Below are positions 16,187 to 16,262 of a stretch of DNA of 16,262 nt, piece by piece. The stretch's first letter is position 1, and each line of letters starts with the position of its first letter. The DNA comes from an uncultured Clostridia bacterium (GTDB taxonomy: Bacteria; Bacillota; Clostridia; TANB77; CAG-508), in contig CAKPKG010000030.1 in NCBI GenBank assembly GCA_934167165.1, positions 1 through 16,262 of the forward strand. The letters run 5' to 3'. The translations under genes were made by a program, and so were the position numbers. Below the pieces are notes generated by a model, which was not told the origin of the DNA, ran no database searches, and saw only the letters and a list, made by a program, of their open reading frames with translations.

Positions 16187-16262
<76 letters not shown>

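Overview
The window is very AT-rich DNA from a spore-forming Clostridia-like Firmicute. It carries an ileS T-box, a DnaD/DnaI-type helicase loading pair, the spore germination protease gpr, a DUF1653 protein, a DUF1858 protein, strong AGGAGG/AGGTGG ribosome binding sites and TTG starts. TGA and TAA act as ordinary stops (recD2 ends in TGA).

Layout: (1) 1-3073, + strand: 3' part of an isoleucine T-box, its terminator, then ileS. (2) 3108-5091, - strand: a dnaD-like plus dnaI-like operon meeting ileS at a bidirectional terminator. (3) 5226-5900, +: a TraX-family membrane protein, tail to tail with gpr. (4) 5902-11608, -: gpr, a DUF1653 gene, recG and recD2, with an inverted heptamer-repeat element between recD2 and recG. 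(5) 11692-15520, -: a compact type IV secretion-like operon (possible small membrane ORF, VirD4-like coupling ATPase, VirB2-like pilin, VirB6/TrbL-like channel protein, PrgI/VirB3-like protein, membrane-anchored glycosyltransferase-like fragment) with no VirB4 or relaxase in view. (6) 15572-16262, +: a DUF1858 redox-type small protein and a tRNA cluster (Lys-TTT, Glu-TTC, Thr-TGT).

The main discovery concerns decoding. Six genes' worth of conserved reading frame is interrupted at exactly one kind of site: an in-frame CGG codon where the protein family continues one base later, on GGN (Gly). It happens once in gpr, three times in recG, once in recD2 and once in the virD4-like gene. A seventh case follows when the same rule is applied to the virB6-like gene, where it also repairs an otherwise bad start codon. 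Removing one C per site gives intact proteins of normal length (310, 681, 733, 572 and 296 aa). Two sites fall inside a Walker A GSGKT motif. I find no other in-frame CGG in the window, while about 17 out-of-frame CGG triplets in the same genes do no harm, and CGT, CGC, CGA and AGG are used as normal Arg codons. This looks like an unassigned or 'hungry' CGG codon that triggers +1 frameshifting onto Gly (or is read as a CGGN quadruplet), fixed in ordinary chromosomal genes. A systematic sequencing artefact is the main rival explanation and must be excluded with raw reads.
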